Below, one piece after another: positions 32,338 through 34,540 of a stretch of 34,540 nt of DNA; the stretch's first letter is position 1; the number at the start of each line of letters is the position of its first letter. Location: contig DAIMYQ010000016.1 of NCBI GenBank assembly GCA_036734385.1, positions 1-34,540 on the forward strand, given 5' to 3'. Origin of the DNA: JAAYPI01 sp036734385. GTDB lineage: Bacteria; Bacteroidota; Bacteroidia; Bacteroidales; Paludibacteraceae. Made by a program: the position numbers and the translations under genes. The notes beneath the pieces are model-generated. The model was not told the origin of the DNA, ran no database searches, and worked only from the letters and a program-made list of their open reading frames with translations.

Positions 32338-33393
32338 ATGACTATGCAAGCAAAATTTCGAAAACATACCCTTCAATTTATTATACCAGGAGGTACTTCA
32401 CGTGGGGTTTTGCAGAAAAAAGACAGTTGGTTTATTCAACTTTGGGAAGATGCAAATCCTTTGGTGAGTGGAGTAGGAGAGTGCTCCATTATTCCAAAGC
32501 TTAGTGTAGATGACGTACCCGAATTGGAAACCAAAATTGCGGAAAGTGTATCGAATATAAACCAGCTTATGAATAATGCATTTCATGCTGATTTACAAGT
32601 GTATCCTGCTTTGCGTTTTGCACTAGAAACTGCTTTGCTTGATTTGCAAACAGGGGGAAAGAAACAGCTCTTTCCATCTGAATTTACCCAAGGAAAAGCC
32701 TCTATTCCAATCAACGGGTTACTTTGGATGGGTAATTTTGATTTTATGTGGCATCAGGCTGAAAAAAAGTTCAAAGAAGGTTTTTCTGTCTTAAAAATGA
32801 AAGTTGGGGCACTGGATTTTGATGAAGAAATCTATTTTATTTCACAACTTCGTAAATGCTTTCCTGGAATTGAACTACGTTTGGATGCCAACGGAGGTTT
32901 TCCCTTAGATGAGGCTTTGGAAAGGTTATATGCCTTGAATCAGTTTCATATTCACTCTATAGAACAGCCCATTAAAGCTCAAAATATAGGTAGAATGGCG
33001 GAACTTTGTAAGAAATCTCCTATTGCAATTGCTCTTGATGAAGAGTTGATCGGCATATATGAGAAAAAATCTAAAGAGCAATTGTTGAAAGATATCAAAC
33101 CTCAATATATTATTTTGAAGCCTTCCCTATTGGGAGGATTTCGGGCATCTGATGAATGGATTTTTTTGTCTGAAAAAATGAACATTGGATGGTGGGCTAC
33201 TTCGGCTTTAGAGTCCAATATAGGTTTGAATGCTATTGCTCAGTGGGCTTTTACCAAAAATAATCCATTGCCTCAAGGTTTAGGAACGGGAAGTTTGTAT
33301 GAAAACAACATTGCCTCACCACTCGTCGTAGAAAATGGATGTTTGCATTTTAAACCCAATAACCCTTGGGCTGATTTGGTTGAGTGCATGTAA
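32338..33393 (+). CDS. menC: o-Succinylbenzoate synthase
   Basis: 351 residues, enolase superfamily. It dehydrates SHCHC to o-succinylbenzoate. The catalytic set is complete: LKMK with K153 and K155, metal ligands D183 (LDANGG), E209 (IEQP) and D234 (ALDEE), and the second base K261 (LKPS). The N-terminal lid domain (1-about 115) is present. It lies between menB and menE, 23 and 11 bases away, so substrate is set by context; by sequence alone a dipeptide epimerase of the same family would also be conceivable. Confidence 0.92.
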   Translation: MTMQAKFRKHTLQFIIPGGTSRGVLQKKDSWFIQLWEDANPLVSGVGECSIIPKLSVDDVPELETKIAESVSNINQLMNNAFHADLQVYPALRFALETALLDLQTGGKKQLFPSEFTQGKASIPINGLLWMGNFDFMWHQAEKKFKEGFSVLKMKVGALDFDEEIYFISQLRKCFPGIELRLDANGGFPLDEALERLYALNQFHIHSIEQPIKAQNIGRMAELCKKSPIAIALDEELIGIYEKKSKEQLLKDIKPQYIILKPSLLGGFRASDEWIFLSEKMNIGWWATSALESNIGLNAIAQWAFTKNNPLPQGLGTGSLYENNIASPLVVENGCLHFKPNNPWADLVECM

Positions 33394-33404
33394 AAAAATA
33401 AAAC

Positions 33405-34487
33405 ATGTTATCCTTTATTTTTTCCGAACATACATCTCAAGAATGGTTTACAATTTCTAACGAGAAGCTGTTCCAAACTGGTTTGGCAGATTGGGAAAAA
33501 TCCTTGTGGCGTTTTATTGCGGATTGGTATTCGGATAGTCCTTTTGTTACCCTTCGAACTTCAGGTTCTACCGGTACGCCTAAGTTGATAGAGGTGAGCA
33601 AAGAAATGATGTGTGTATCTGCTCGAAAAACGCTACAATTTCTTAACATTAAACCCAATAATACAGCCTTACTTTGTCTTTCGGCTGATTATATTGCCGG
33701 CAAGATGATGATTGTTCGTTCCATTTTAGGAAACTTAAGATTGTTTGCTGTGGCACCTTCCGGTAAGCCTTTGATGGATTTCTCTCGTTTTGTAGATTTT
33801 TCGGCAATGGTTCCTATGCAGGTTTTTCAACAATTGAAAGAGGTCGATTCTCTAAATCGTATAGGAAAATTATTAGTCGGAGGGGGTGCTGTTTCGTCGC
33901 AGTTGTCAGAGAGTTTGCAAGTCTGTTCATGTATGGCTTATGAAAGTTATGGAATGACAGAGACGGTTTCTCACATTGCCTTAAGACGTATTAATGGTAA
34001 CGAGAGGCAAGAAGGATTTGTGCCGATGAAGAATGTATCTGTTTCGTTAGATGAGCGAGGTTGTTTGCTTATTGATGCTCCGGATTTACTGACAAAATCG
34101 TTACAAACAAATGATAGTGCAGAGATTTTGCCCTCAGGAGAGTTTCGTATTCTAGGCAGGATAGATAATGTAATTAATTCGGGAGGTATCAAAATTCAAC
34201 CCGAGGAAATAGAGCGGCAAATAGCACCATTTTTTACGAGAAATTTCGTCATTAGCTGTGTGACTGACGATAAATTGGGCGAAAAGCTGGTGTTGGTTTC
34301 CGAAGAATCATTGAATCCGGAGCAAATACAACTTATTAACAGCAATTTAAATCCATACCAACATATACGTTCGTATCTGCAACTTTCACCCTTTCCTCAA
34401 ACAACTACTCATAAAATCGACAGACCTGCTGTTAAGCGTTTTGTGTCTGAGCATTTGGAGACACCCTTAAATGATATTTTTCATTGA
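33405..34487 (+). CDS. menE: o-Succinylbenzoate-CoA ligase, short form
   Basis: 360 residues, adenylate-forming enzyme that activates o-succinylbenzoate with CoA and ATP. Motifs in order: TLRTSGSTGTPKLIEVSKEM (P-loop-like A3, about residues 46-65), YESYGMTETVSHIALRR (A5) and GEFRILGRIDNVINSGGIKIQPEEIE (A7/A8). The C-terminal lid with the ligase Lys (TTHKIDRPAVKRF) is present. Compared with the usual 450-490 residues it lacks about 100 residues before the first motif, and no upstream in-frame sequence could supply them, since menC ends 11 bases before the ATG. Catalytic motifs are intact, so a working short enzyme is more likely than a broken one. Confidence 0.92.
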   Translation: MLSFIFSEHTSQEWFTISNEKLFQTGLADWEKSLWRFIADWYSDSPFVTLRTSGSTGTPKLIEVSKEMMCVSARKTLQFLNIKPNNTALLCLSADYIAGKMMIVRSILGNLRLFAVAPSGKPLMDFSRFVDFSAMVPMQVFQQLKEVDSLNRIGKLLVGGGAVSSQLSESLQVCSCMAYESYGMTETVSHIALRRINGNERQEGFVPMKNVSVSLDERGCLLIDAPDLLTKSLQTNDSAEILPSGEFRILGRIDNVINSGGIKIQPEEIERQIAPFFTRNFVISCVTDDKLGEKLVLVSEESLNPEQIQLINSNLNPYQHIRSYLQLSPFPQTTTHKIDRPAVKRFVSEHLETPLNDIFH

Positions 34488-34517
34488 TATTTATAACCTT
34501 CTTTTTCATATAAATTG

Positions 34518-34525
34518 TATCTTTG
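34518..34525 (+). promoter_or_regulatory. -7 promoter element near the window end
   Basis: TATCTTTG matches TAnnTTTG, 31 bases after menE ends. It probably serves a gene beyond the window. No -33 element at the expected spacing is evident. Confidence 0.35.
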
Positions 34526-34540
34526 ACTTTATAAACAACT

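Noticed and set aside
1..34540. CRISPR arrays, tRNA and rRNA genes, prophage or toxin-antitoxin genes
   Set aside because: No regularly spaced repeats, no tRNA-like cloverleaf and no matching protein families were seen on either strand.

Overview
The window is a low-GC stretch of a Bacteroidota chromosome, most likely from an anaerobic member of the Bacteroidales outside the gut Bacteroides group. Supporting signs are TAnnTTTG-type -7 promoter elements, few Shine-Dalgarno sites, a nuoC-nuoD fusion in a complex I operon without nuoE/F/G, DUF4403, DUF4153 and DUF5916 proteins, a LytS/LytTR pair, and a deacetylase with a type IX secretion C-terminal sorting domain. The last feature suggests a Paludibacter-like lineage, but the assignment is inferred. 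No rRNA, tRNA, CRISPR array or intact insertion sequence was seen.

Layout. 1-218: 3' end of a PfkB-family sugar kinase, convergent with a DUF4403 lipoprotein (215-1609, minus). 1853-2869: an NAD-dependent epimerase with a clear promoter, ending in a hairpin shared with a convergent secreted NodB-type deacetylase (2936-4456, minus). 4595-4640: a perfect 19-bp bidirectional terminator closing a minus-strand cluster of a DUF4153 membrane protein, a GH13 amylase lipoprotein and a DMP19-family protein. 9411-11816: a DUF5916 outer-membrane barrel protein, divergent from a LytS-type kinase and LytTR regulator (11970-13768). A concentric palindrome lies between the two divergent genes.

13838-23736 is the complete minus-strand nuoA-B-CD-H-I-J-K-L-M-N operon for an 11-subunit-type proton-pumping complex without the NADH-oxidising module. 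Its 624-bp upstream region holds a structured element that could be a small RNA or an operon leader with mutually exclusive hairpins. Divergent from it is a very large GH18-NodB-GT2 enzyme (24361-27717) that looks like a one-protein exopolysaccharide synthase and modification machine.

27785-28467 is a compact transcription unit of a 61-residue di-histidine membrane protein and a secreted protein resembling the superoxide-reductase-like fold. 28482-34487 is the menaquinone operon menF-menD-menB-menC-menE with a structured leader. The nuo and men operons fit together: the Nuo complex is expected to reduce the menaquinone whose headgroup the men genes build.

The best candidates for something undescribed are the pseudoknot or attenuator-like element at 24035-24151, the small redox-like cassette at 27785-28467, the menF leader and the palindrome at 11886-11952.
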